From: Casimicrobiaceae bacterium
GTDB lineage: Bacteria; Pseudomonadota; Gammaproteobacteria; Burkholderiales; Casimicrobiaceae
DNA: 57,621 nucleotides
Reading direction: 5' to 3'
NCBI GenBank assembly: GCA_025056355.1
Contig: JANWWI010000011.1
Span: forward strand, 1-57,621
The notes beneath the pieces are model-generated. The model did not search any database, was not told where the DNA came from, and saw only the letters and a list, made by a program, of their open reading frames with translations. Both the position numbers and the translations under genes were made by a program. Shown here one piece after another: positions 1 to 7,066 of this stretch. How positions within the stretch are numbered: the stretch's first letter is position 1; each line of letters opens with the position of its first letter.

Positions 1-537
1 CTCGGTCAGGCCCTCGGCACGGAGTTGCTCCAGTACGGTGTCGCGTTTGGCCTTTAGCGTGTTGACGCGCAAATCGAGCGGTGCGGGCATGAGTAGCGCT
101 TCGGCCAAGGCGCTGCGGCGCTCGCCCGCAACACGACCGAGCCGATCCCAAAGCCACGCCGGCAGCTCGCGGCGTGGATGGGGCGACCGCTCGCGGAGTT
201 CGGAGAGCCACTTTGCGTAGCGGTCAACCTCCGCCCGGGGGGGCAACAGCGAAGCGCCGAACTGTCGCCCCAACGCTACCAGCGCGAGCGCTTCGGGCGC
301 CGGCGACCCTGAGCGGCCCGCGGCCGCGACGGACTCGATGGTCAAGCGATACCGTAACCACGCGTAGAAACCCTCGGCCACGATCCAACGATCGCGCGAG
401 CCTACGCGGTGCCGTCGTAGCCACTCCGAGAGCAGCCGATCGGCTGGCCGATCGAAGGCCTGTGCCGTGCGGATCAGCGCGGCGAGTGCCGCCAAGGCAG
501 ACGGGCGCAGGCGCAGCGTCTCCACGACTAGCCCCAT
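1..537 (-). CDS. rsmB: RsmB/Sun-family 16S rRNA cytosine-C5 methyltransferase, N-terminal part (cut by window edge)
   Basis: Reading the minus strand from an ATG at 537 gives 179 open codons that run off the left edge, so only the N-terminal part is present. The segment GSRDRWIVAEGFYAWLR resembles the NusB-like RNA-binding domain of RsmB, where an R-DR-E-Y-LR pattern is typical. The last visible residues, APLDLRVNTLKAKRDTVL, match the conserved start of the methyltransferase half (PLDLRVN-LK). The family uses S-adenosylmethionine to methylate a cytosine of 16S rRNA. The catalytic cysteines lie outside the window. The start codon overlaps the last codons of the upstream epimerase gene by 10 bases, so the two are probably co-transcribed. 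Another member of the RsmB/NOP2/Sun family is possible. Confidence 0.82.
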   Translation of the reverse strand, partial: MGLVVETLRLRPSALAALAALIRTAQAFDRPADRLLSEWLRRHRVGSRDRWIVAEGFYAWLRYRLTIESVAAAGRSGSPAPEALALVALGRQFGASLLPPRAEVDRYAKWLSELRERSPHPRRELPAWLWDRLGRVAGERRSALAEALLMPAPLDLRVNTLKAKRDTVLEQLRAEGLTE

Positions 538-1511
538 AAGGCGCGGCTCGGGGGATGAACGCGCCCGAGCTCGTCGTAGCGAAGCGCTTCGGTGCGGTCG
601 CGCGCAAGCCACAGTGCTCCGTCTAAGTCCACCCAGCGCGCAAGCGGCGCAAGCAACACCGCCGGCGCCAGCGCCAGCGAAGTGGCAACCATACAGCCAA
701 GCATGGCGTGCATTCCGCGCGAGCGTGCCGCATGAAGGAGCTCAAGCGCCGTCGTGAGCCCGCCGGCTTTGTCGAGCTTGACGTTGATGGCCGTGTACTT
801 GCCCGAGAGTGCGGGCAGGCACTCCGGGCCGCCATGCGCACTTTCATCGGCGCAGATCGCGATCGGGGCGGTCAGCTCGCGCAAGGCCTCGTCATCGTCG
901 GCCGGCAGCGGTTGTTCGATGAGCTCGACCCGCGCCGCCACACAGGCGGCCACCTGCTGCGCGAGGTTGTGCGTTCGCCAGCCCTCGTTGGCATCGACGA
1001 TGAGCCGGGCATCAGGGACGGCCTGTCGGACCGCCTCGAGACGTGCCCGATCATCGGCCGTGCCGAGCTTGAGCTTGAGCAGAGGGCGACGAGCCGCGGC
1101 GCGCGCCGCCTGCGCCATCCGTTCGGGTGTATCGAGCGAAATCGTGTAGGCGGTCAGCGTCGGTGAGGGCGGTGGTAGCCCGATCAGCCGGTGCAGCGGT
1201 GAGCCTAGCTGCTTGGCACGCAAATCCCAGAGGGCGCAATCAAGCGCGTTGCGCGCTGCGCCCGCGGGGAGCCAGGAGCCGATCTGCGCGTGCGTGAGGC
1301 CGGCGCTCAGGCGCGGTGCGATCGCTGCGAGCTGCGCGACGACCGATTCGACCGATTCGCCGTAACGCGCGTAGGGTACCGCCTCGCCCCGGCCGACGTG
1401 CTCACCGTCGCGCAGGGCGGCAACGACCACCACCGCTTCCGTCTTACTGCCGCGGCTGATCGTGAAGGTTTGCGCGAGCGCGAAGCGCTCGACCGAGATC
1501 TCGAGCTTCAT
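528..1511 (-). CDS. Dipeptide epimerase (L-Ala-D/L-Glu epimerase type, enolase superfamily)
   Basis: A 327-residue member of the muconate lactonizing subgroup of the enolase superfamily. The general bases are visible as the KLKLG motif (Lys146/Lys148) and the second Lys of KLDKAGG (about Lys248). The magnesium ligands are Asp173 in VDAN, Glu199 in IEQP and Asp222 in ADES. The length suits AE epimerases such as YcjG. These enzymes epimerise L-Ala-D-Glu released during murein tripeptide recycling so that it can be degraded, a cytoplasmic role that fits the neighbouring murein genes. Dipeptide specificity cannot be read from sequence alone, so another dipeptide or an o-succinylbenzoate-like role remains possible. 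It precedes the rsmB-like gene with a 10-base overlap. Confidence 0.85.
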   Translation of the reverse strand: MKLEISVERFALAQTFTISRGSKTEAVVVVAALRDGEHVGRGEAVPYARYGESVESVVAQLAAIAPRLSAGLTHAQIGSWLPAGAARNALDCALWDLRAKQLGSPLHRLIGLPPPSPTLTAYTISLDTPERMAQAARAAARRPLLKLKLGTADDRARLEAVRQAVPDARLIVDANEGWRTHNLAQQVAACVAARVELIEQPLPADDDEALRELTAPIAICADESAHGGPECLPALSGKYTAINVKLDKAGGLTTALELLHAARSRGMHAMLGCMVATSLALAPAVLLAPLARWVDLDGALWLARDRTEALRYDELGRVHPPSRALWG

Positions 1512-1539
1512 GACGGCTCAACACTGTAGCCGAGCCGTC
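1512..1539 (-). promoter_or_regulatory. Hairpin abutting the epimerase start codon
   Basis: GACGGCTC (1512-1519) and GAGCCGTC (1532-1539) form a perfect 8-bp stem around a 12-base loop. It lies in the 36-base gap between the DUF1501 stop and the epimerase ATG, and the 3' arm ends directly at that ATG on the transcript. No T-run follows, so it is not a typical intrinsic terminator. I see no good Shine-Dalgarno sequence in front of the ATG, so the stem could limit ribosome access. This role is inferred. Confidence 0.35.
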
Positions 1540-1547
1540 GGTTGCGC

Positions 1548-2912
1548 TCAGAGAAATGCGGGCAGGGGCTCCGGGAAAGCGCTCAAGTTCGGAAGTACCG
1601 TGGCAAGCGCGGCATCGTCTAGGCCGAACCAGCGCGCAAGCACCGCGGCGTACTGATCCACGCTCGTTGAGGGCAGCAGACGCCCCTCGCCGACCTCATC
1701 CGGGCCGCCGAGCGCAAGGCTTGGGAAGCGGCCATACAGCATTCCACCCTTGACTGCGCCGCCCAGGATCAGATGATGGTTGCCCCATCCGTGATCGGTG
1801 CCGGCGCCCGCGGCCGGTTTGAGCGTGCGCCCAAAGTCTGAAAGCGTGAATGTCGTGACTTGATCGGCCACACCGAGTGCGACGGTTGCGTCGTAGAAAG
1901 CGCGCAGGGCATCGTCGAGTTGCGTGAGGAGGGCTTCGTGGGTCGTGGCCTGATTGGCATGCGTATCGAATCCGCCGAGCGAGACAAAAAAGATTTGCCG
2001 CTTGAGGCCGAAGCTTGAGCGCGAAGCGATCATCTTGGCCACTTGCTGGAGCTGTGTGGCGAGGCTGCCCGTCGACCCGGCAAAGGCGGCTGCCACGGCG
2101 GACGGGCTGCTGTTGAGTACCGGGTTGACCAGGGCCGAGACGTTGATCGCGTTGGCCAGTCCATCGGCAGCTTCGCGCACGAGCACGTGTTCGCTTGCCT
2201 CACCGAGCAGGGCGGCAAGTGCCTCCCGGCGCGCGCGACTCACCGCGTCGTTGCCTGAGACGCCGTTCAGGGTCAAGCTGCCGCTTGTAGGCAGCGTCAG
2301 CGGGCTGATCGTTTGGCCCTGTCCCCAGCGCGACGCCCCGGCGAAGGAAATCACCGACGGGATTGCCGCGCCGGCGTTGCGGGCTGCTACGGCATCGGCG
2401 ATCCGTCCACCCCAGCCGTGGCTCGTGGGGGCGCGCGAAGCGGCCGATTGCCACTGCGCCTGCTGATCCGGGTGCGAGAAGAGCTGATACGGCAGATCGC
2501 GACCCGCTTGGTAGTCGGCCTTGGTCGTCGGGCGATTGAGCGGACCGACATTGGCGAGCACCGCGAGCTTGCCTTGCGCGAAAAGTGGATGGAGCCGGTC
2601 GAGGGCCGGATGAAAGCCAAAGACGCGCGTGCTGTTTTTCGGTTGAAAAAGCAGCAGCTCGCTCTGCGGGATCTGGATCCCGCTTGCGCTGGTGCGTACG
2701 GCGGCGTATTCGGCGTAGCCGGCCGAGTCGGCCGGGATCACCATATTCGAGCCGTCGTTTCCGCCATAGAGAAACACGCAGACGAGGGCTTTGTAGTCGT
2801 TGACCGTTTGCGCTTGAGCTGCGGACAGCCCGTGGGCGGCCAAGGCACTCAAGGTGCCCCATGCAGCGCTGCGGCGCAGGAAGTGACGGCGGGCGTGATC
2901 GATGTGGGTCAT
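1548..2912 (-). CDS. DUF1501 family protein, Tat-exported
   Basis: A 454-residue protein with a twin-arginine leader (ARRHFLRRSAAWG, then a hydrophobic stretch ending AQA near residue 35). The mature part begins ALVCVFLYGGNDGSNMVIP, the signature opening of DUF1501 proteins, which belong to the alkaline-phosphatase/sulfatase-like fold group. Later motifs typical of the family are LGGFDTHANQ, TFTLSDFGRTLKPAAG and GTDHGWGNHHLILGG. The function of the family is not established. It lies 14 bases after the DUF1800 gene, and the DUF1800-DUF1501 pair is a very common conserved arrangement, so they are probably co-transcribed and exported to act together in the periplasm or outside the cell. The Tat leader suggests export after folding, possibly with a cofactor. 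Confidence 0.88.
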   Translation of the reverse strand: MTHIDHARRHFLRRSAAWGTLSALAAHGLSAAQAQTVNDYKALVCVFLYGGNDGSNMVIPADSAGYAEYAAVRTSASGIQIPQSELLLFQPKNSTRVFGFHPALDRLHPLFAQGKLAVLANVGPLNRPTTKADYQAGRDLPYQLFSHPDQQAQWQSAASRAPTSHGWGGRIADAVAARNAGAAIPSVISFAGASRWGQGQTISPLTLPTSGSLTLNGVSGNDAVSRARREALAALLGEASEHVLVREAADGLANAINVSALVNPVLNSSPSAVAAAFAGSTGSLATQLQQVAKMIASRSSFGLKRQIFFVSLGGFDTHANQATTHEALLTQLDDALRAFYDATVALGVADQVTTFTLSDFGRTLKPAAGAGTDHGWGNHHLILGGAVKGGMLYGRFPSLALGGPDEVGEGRLLPSTSVDQYAAVLARWFGLDDAALATVLPNLSAFPEPLPAFL

Positions 2913-2926
2913 GGTTCGGCCTCTCC

Positions 2927-5071
2927 CTAACGCAGGACCTGCGCGGCCGGTGCCACCGCTGCAAGGTAGAGTGCGAGCCGAGCCCGGTTCAAGGCATCGC
3001 TCGCAGGGATGGCAAGCATCGCGCGTTCGATCGTCTCGCGCGTGGTGGCACTCATCTGGCCGGCAAAGAAAAACTCATCGAGCCGGTCCAAGAGCGCCGC
3101 AGGTGTTGCTGCGAGCGCACTCCAAGAGGCCCAATCGAGTTGTGTGCCGGTTGCCCCATACACCGTGGGATCGGGTGCGATGTTTGGGCCAGCGCTTGTG
3201 ATCGTGTAGATGAGGTTTGCGCGTGCCATGGCCGTTGAGGCGTGGTAGATCGCAAATTCGGGGGCGTTGATGCCGCTTGCTGCGAGCCGATAGCCCGGCG
3301 GGTAGTAGTTGAAGACCGAAGGCGCATTGAAGACGTTTTGTCCCGCTGCACTCGGCAGCGTGCGGAAGAAGACCCCATCGGTGTTTGCCCCCAAGGCGCG
3401 CGCCAGACGCGTGATCAGGAGCACCGGTTCGGCGAGATGACCGTAGTGAGGACTCCACTTCGCCGGGCCGCGCGCCTCGGGGTCGGTCAGGATGGCGCGG
3501 ATGACGGCTTTGATGTCTCCGCGTACTCCCTGACCGTTGTCGTTGAAAACGTTTGCGACGCGCTCGACGTAAGAAGGCGAGGGGTCGCCCGTGACGAAGT
3601 GCTGGATCAGGAATCGGCTCACGAATGGGCCGACATTCGGGTGCCTGAAAATGATGTCGAGGACGCGGTGGAGCCGCTCGCTTTGCGTGAGCGTGCTGCT
3701 GACGACTTGGCCGAGGATGCGTTCTTCGCCGAAATGGTGATAGTCGCGCCGCTCTTCCATCTCGCCCTTGACGTTGACGATGCGATTGAGCGGTTGCGGG
3801 CGATTGCCCGGGACCGTCGGATAGGTCCAACCAGTGAGCACGGCGGCCAGTGCCTTGACGTCGGCTTCCGTGAAAGCCGGAATCGGTTGACCGCTCGCAT
3901 CGAGCACGCGCCGCCCATCGGGGCCGAGCTGATACAGACCGATTGAGAACAACTGCAGCAGCTCGCGCGCGAAGTTCTCGTTCGGTTGCGACGTGGCGGT
4001 AGCCTTCTGGTTGTTGACCATGTCGAGCATGCGCCCCATCGCTGCGTGCAACGTCACACGCGTCAAGAGCTCCCGGAAGTTTGAAAACGCGTGATCGCGC
4101 AGCATCTGCTGATAGTCGACGATCCCGTAAATCTGGGGGACGTCGACGCTGGAGACGACAAAAAACTGTGACCACGCCCAGGCCAGGCGTTGCCGCAGCT
4201 GGTCGGGCGTGGCGTTGATCGCATGCGCGAAAAACTCGCGCTGCGGCTGAAAGAGTGTGTAGTTGTCGCGTTGGCAATAACTCGACGGCGTGAGGGGACC
4301 GCTGGTCTGATTGATGCAGGTGTCGGGACGGTTTGCCGGCATCCACTCGCGCGGCGTGTAGCGCGTCACAGGGGCGGAAAACTGCGCCTCAAGCCAAGCC
4401 GACACGCCTTGGCGCAGCACGGCCTCGGTATCGCCGGGACGCGGACCGAAGGTCGCCTGCAGAAGCAGCCGAGCCGCATCGGCGCGCTTCTCGCGTTCCG
4501 AGAGCGGCAGGCACATCACCAGCCCCTCGAGCGCATAACCGCGTGCGCCGTAGTCGTGGTAGAGCGTCAAGTCGGTGAAGTAGCGGTGGTTTGCTTGGCC
4601 GTTGGCCGGATGGGTGTGGCCGTTGTTGAACGCGCGGTAGAGGCCGATCAAACCCGGCGCGCAGCGCGCCCTCTCGGCGCCGCTTGTCGCCGGCCGGCCA
4701 TCGGGCAGTTGCGGACGGGCGGCGTACCAGGCGATGCCTTCGTCAACAAAACCCGGCAGCGAGCCGACCTGGGCGCACTCCGCAGGATCCACGCTCATGA
4801 AGTGCGAGGCCACGGCGGGCACAAAGAACCGACAGACCGGCATCGCCTCGGGCGATTCGCCGGCAGCCCACGCCGAGAACGTGACGCCGGTTCGACTCCA
4901 GCCGACGTGGGCTGAGCGGTCGAGTAGAGCCTTTTCCGAATCGCTCGCCGTCAAGAAGAACTTGTTGGTCGGAGCGTGTCGGTACTCAACGATCGTGAGC
5001 GATTGACCGCCCACCAGACCCGTAAGCGCCGAAGCCAGACACGCAGACAGGACAAGGCCGAGACGTGACAT
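2927..5071 (-). CDS. Secreted DUF1800 protein with N-terminal DUF5648-like repeats
   Basis: The ATG at 5071 was chosen because it starts a good signal peptide (MSRLGLVLSACLASALTGL) and has AAGGAA about 10 bases upstream. The frame stays open further upstream to 5251 but reads like non-coding sequence. The product is 714 residues. Residues about 27-188 contain DUF5648-like units: aromatic Y-H/F-FLTAS, then CRFF, HFMSVDPAEC, GIAWYA, YRAFN, NHRYFTD and ALEGLVMC. From about residue 194 onward it is DUF1800, recognisable by RLLLQATFGPRPGD, the AWAWSQFFVVS region, NENFARELLQLFSIGLYQLG, VLTGWTYP and the FNAPSVFNYYPPGYR segment near the C-terminus. Function is unknown, and the DUF1501 partner follows 14 bases downstream. 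The DUF5648-like part may bind a carbohydrate or surface ligand, but this is inference. Confidence 0.86.
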   Translation of the reverse strand: MSRLGLVLSACLASALTGLVGGQSLTIVEYRHAPTNKFFLTASDSEKALLDRSAHVGWSRTGVTFSAWAAGESPEAMPVCRFFVPAVASHFMSVDPAECAQVGSLPGFVDEGIAWYAARPQLPDGRPATSGAERARCAPGLIGLYRAFNNGHTHPANGQANHRYFTDLTLYHDYGARGYALEGLVMCLPLSEREKRADAARLLLQATFGPRPGDTEAVLRQGVSAWLEAQFSAPVTRYTPREWMPANRPDTCINQTSGPLTPSSYCQRDNYTLFQPQREFFAHAINATPDQLRQRLAWAWSQFFVVSSVDVPQIYGIVDYQQMLRDHAFSNFRELLTRVTLHAAMGRMLDMVNNQKATATSQPNENFARELLQLFSIGLYQLGPDGRRVLDASGQPIPAFTEADVKALAAVLTGWTYPTVPGNRPQPLNRIVNVKGEMEERRDYHHFGEERILGQVVSSTLTQSERLHRVLDIIFRHPNVGPFVSRFLIQHFVTGDPSPSYVERVANVFNDNGQGVRGDIKAVIRAILTDPEARGPAKWSPHYGHLAEPVLLITRLARALGANTDGVFFRTLPSAAGQNVFNAPSVFNYYPPGYRLAASGINAPEFAIYHASTAMARANLIYTITSAGPNIAPDPTVYGATGTQLDWASWSALAATPAALLDRLDEFFFAGQMSATTRETIERAMLAIPASDALNRARLALYLAAVAPAAQVLR

Positions 5072-5255
5072 CGCGAAGGGTTCCTTGCGAGTTGGAGCCA
5101 TCAAGAAGTCTGCGGCCGCACGCGCTCCTTGGCAAGCCGCAGTCTGTAACCAGCTGTCGATGGCCGGATCGAGCGCCGGGCGGACTGACGGCGAAAGCCT
5201 CCGCACGGTGTGGGGGTCGATGCAACACCTCCACAGTTGTGCATAACCCATTGCT

Positions 5256-5300
5256 TTAGAAAGAAATCCGGGCTGGGCTGGCTTCAGATTTCTTCTCTAA
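5256..5300. repeat. Imperfect inverted repeat in the divergent DUF1800/mraZ control region
   Basis: TTAGAAAGAAATC (5256-5268) pairs with GATTTCTTCTCTAA (5287-5300) with one bulged base, around an 18-base GC-rich loop. The flanking genes diverge, so there is no upstream transcript to terminate here. An operator or protein-binding site is therefore more likely than a terminator. Confidence 0.45.
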
Positions 5301-5352
5301 CCAATTGAAATAAAGCGCGTTTTTCGAAGCGCTCAGATTCGGGCGATTTGTG

Positions 5353-5385
5353 TATAAAAGTGGGGATTCGTTGAAGTTAGTGGAA
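5353..5385 (+). promoter_or_regulatory. Putative mra promoter with MraZ-box-like direct repeats
   Basis: TATAAA at 5353-5358 is a good -10 match, but no convincing -35 lies 16-18 bases upstream. Just downstream, TGGGG (5361), TTGAA (5371) and TGGAA (5381) lie exactly 10 bases apart. MraZ of other bacteria represses its own operon by binding TGGGN repeats with 10-base periodicity. The middle copy is degenerate. The repeats would cover the start of transcription, consistent with autorepression of the division cluster. Confidence 0.45.
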
Positions 5386-5395
5386 TAATCGGCCC

Positions 5396-5827
5396 ATGTT
5401 CACGGGGCCCTCCAGCCTGAGTCTTGATTCGAAGGGGCGCATCGCGATTCCCACGCGCTATCGCGAGCCGCTCGGCAGGCACGTGGTGCTTACGGCGGAT
5501 CCGAGTGGCTGCGTGTTGCTGTTTACGCCTGAGCGTTGGGCCACCTTCGCCGAGCGCGTGGCGGCGTTGCCGAACATGAATCCAAAGATTCGCGCCCTGC
5601 AGCGGGTCTGGCTTGGCTGTCAGTGCGATGCCGAAATCGACTCGGCGGGTCGGCTTCTGATCCCGGCCGACTTGCGTGAGCACGCCGGCTTTGGCGACCT
5701 CGTGAAGATGCGAGGCATGTTTGATCGCTTTGAGTTGTGGAGCGCCGAGGGCTGGGCCAACGTCGTGCGCATGGCGCGTGAGGCAAGCGAGGCAATTCCC
5801 GAAGAGCTTTTGCGTACGTCGCTATGA
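5396..5827 (+). CDS. mraZ: Transcriptional regulator MraZ
   Basis: 143 residues with two SpoVT/AbrB-like halves. The first begins MFTGPSSLSLDSKGRIAIPTRYR. The second contains CDAEIDSAGRLLIPADLREHAG, giving the paired DxKGR/DxAGR motifs that define MraZ. It forms a ring-shaped DNA-binding oligomer and represses the division and cell-wall (dcw) operon through repeats upstream of its own gene. Candidate repeats lie at 5361-5385. It is the first gene of the cluster, with rsmH starting 7 bases after its stop, the usual order in proteobacteria. It may also bind RNA or associate with the nucleoid, as proposed elsewhere, but nothing here tests that. Confidence 0.95.
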   Translation: MFTGPSSLSLDSKGRIAIPTRYREPLGRHVVLTADPSGCVLLFTPERWATFAERVAALPNMNPKIRALQRVWLGCQCDAEIDSAGRLLIPADLREHAGFGDLVKMRGMFDRFELWSAEGWANVVRMAREASEAIPEELLRTSL

Positions 5828-5834
5828 GGCAGGC

Positions 5835-6776
5835 ATGGCCGCGCATACACCCGTTTTGCTCGACGAGGTGGTCGAGGCGCTGCAACCGTCGCGTTGCACG
5901 CTGCTTGTCGATGCGACCTTCGGGCGCGGCGGGCACGCTCGAGCGTTGCTTGCGGCCATGCGTTCCGACGCGCGTCTCATTGCGCTCGACCGCGACGAGG
6001 CTGCCGAACAAGAGGCTGCACGCATCGAGGATCCGCGCTTTTCCTTTGTGCGCGCGCGGTTCAGTACCCTCATCGAGACGCTGCGCCGCGCTGGCATTGA
6101 GGCACAGGGCCGCGTCGATGCGTTGCTGTTTGACTTGGGCGTCTCATCGCCTCAGCTCGAAGAGGCGCAACGCGGCTTCAGTTTCCTTCGCGACGGTCCG
6201 CTTGATATGCGCATGGATCGATCAGGGGGCGAGACAGCAGCTGAGTGGCTTGCCCGGGCCGATCCCGCCGAAATTCGGAGGGTGCTGAGTGAATTCGGCG
6301 AAGAACGGTTTGCTGCGCGCATTGCAGAGGCGATTGCGGCTCAACGTCGTCGCCAACCGATTCGGCGCACTCGAGAGCTTGCGGCGCTCGTCGAAGCGTG
6401 CGTCCCAACGCGGCGCCGCGGGCACCATCCGGCCACGCGCACCTTCCAGGCTCTTCGGATTCACATCAACCGGGAACTTGAGGAGCTGGAGATGGCGTTG
6501 AATCAGGTCCCCGACTTGCTCGCACCCGGTGGCCGCGTGGCCTTCATCACGTTTCACTCGCTTGAGGATCGATGTGTGAAGACCTGGATGCGTCGCGAAA
6601 GCGGGGCCATGGCACTCGATCCGGCGCTGCGCCGCCTGCCGCTGCCGCCGTCGCAGCCTGCCCGAGCGCGGCTCAAGCCGATCGGGAGAGACCGCGCGCC
6701 GAGTGCCGAGGAAATCGCACGCAATCCGCGTGCCCGTAGCGCGCGGTTGCGCGTCGCGGAGCGTCTGCCATGGTAA
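5835..6776 (+). CDS. rsmH: 16S rRNA (cytosine-1402-N4)-methyltransferase RsmH (MraW)
   Basis: 313 residues from the ATG at 5835, which has AGGCAGG just upstream. MAAHTPVLLDEVVEAL is the typical N-terminus. The SAM-binding segment VDATFGRGGHARALL is present, followed by LLFDLGVSSPQLEEAQRGFSF, then HPATRTFQALRIHINRELEEL and VAFITFHSLEDRCVK, all hallmarks of RsmH. The enzyme N4-methylates C1402 of 16S rRNA in the ribosomal P-site, tuning initiation fidelity. It overlaps ftsL by 7 bases. The position between mraZ and ftsL is the canonical one. Confidence 0.96.
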   Translation: MAAHTPVLLDEVVEALQPSRCTLLVDATFGRGGHARALLAAMRSDARLIALDRDEAAEQEAARIEDPRFSFVRARFSTLIETLRRAGIEAQGRVDALLFDLGVSSPQLEEAQRGFSFLRDGPLDMRMDRSGGETAAEWLARADPAEIRRVLSEFGEERFAARIAEAIAAQRRRQPIRRTRELAALVEACVPTRRRGHHPATRTFQALRIHINRELEELEMALNQVPDLLAPGGRVAFITFHSLEDRCVKTWMRRESGAMALDPALRRLPLPPSQPARARLKPIGRDRAPSAEEIARNPRARSARLRVAERLPW

Positions 6777-7066
6777 GGGCCAACCTGCTGCTGGCGCTGC
6801 TCGTGTGGGTCTCGGCGTTTGCGCTTGTGACCTCGCAGTATCGCGTGCGTCAACTGACCATCGAAATCAACCGGGCCCGTGATCAGGCCTACCAGCTGGA
6901 AAATGAGTGGAATCGCCTGCGTATCGAGCAATCGCGCCTGTCCTCGGCCTCGCGCATCGAACAGGTGGCGCGGACGCAGCTTGGGCTCGATTTGCCCGCG
7001 CCGAGTCAAATCCGGTTTTTTGACGTGCCGACGCAGGAACGACCCGTGGGGGTGGCGGCACGATGA
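6770..7066 (+). CDS. ftsL: Cell division protein FtsL
   Basis: 98 residues: a short cytoplasmic start, one membrane segment (about residues 3-22, LLLALLVWVSAFALVTSQ) and a periplasmic coiled coil (about 30-75) beginning YRVRQLTIEINRARDQAYQL. The segment ending VARTQLGLDLPAPSQIRFF is characteristic of betaproteobacterial FtsL. It forms a complex with FtsB and FtsQ that recruits and activates FtsWI at the septum. The start overlaps rsmH by 7 bases and the stop overlaps the ftsI start (ATGA), implying translational coupling. FtsL is poorly conserved, so identity rests on topology plus position. Confidence 0.93.
   Translation: MVRANLLLALLVWVSAFALVTSQYRVRQLTIEINRARDQAYQLENEWNRLRIEQSRLSSASRIEQVARTQLGLDLPAPSQIRFFDVPTQERPVGVAAR

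Larger units (their letters stand above)
5072..5395. other. Intergenic region between DUF1800 gene and mraZ (324 bp)
   Basis: No gene is visible here. The right half is clearly richer in A and T than the surrounding sequence. It holds an imperfect inverted repeat (5256-5300), a TATAAA -10-like box (5353-5358) and TGGGG/TGGAA repeats in MraZ-box phase (5361-5385), described separately. Because the flanking genes diverge, it should carry promoters in both directions. Confidence 0.6.
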
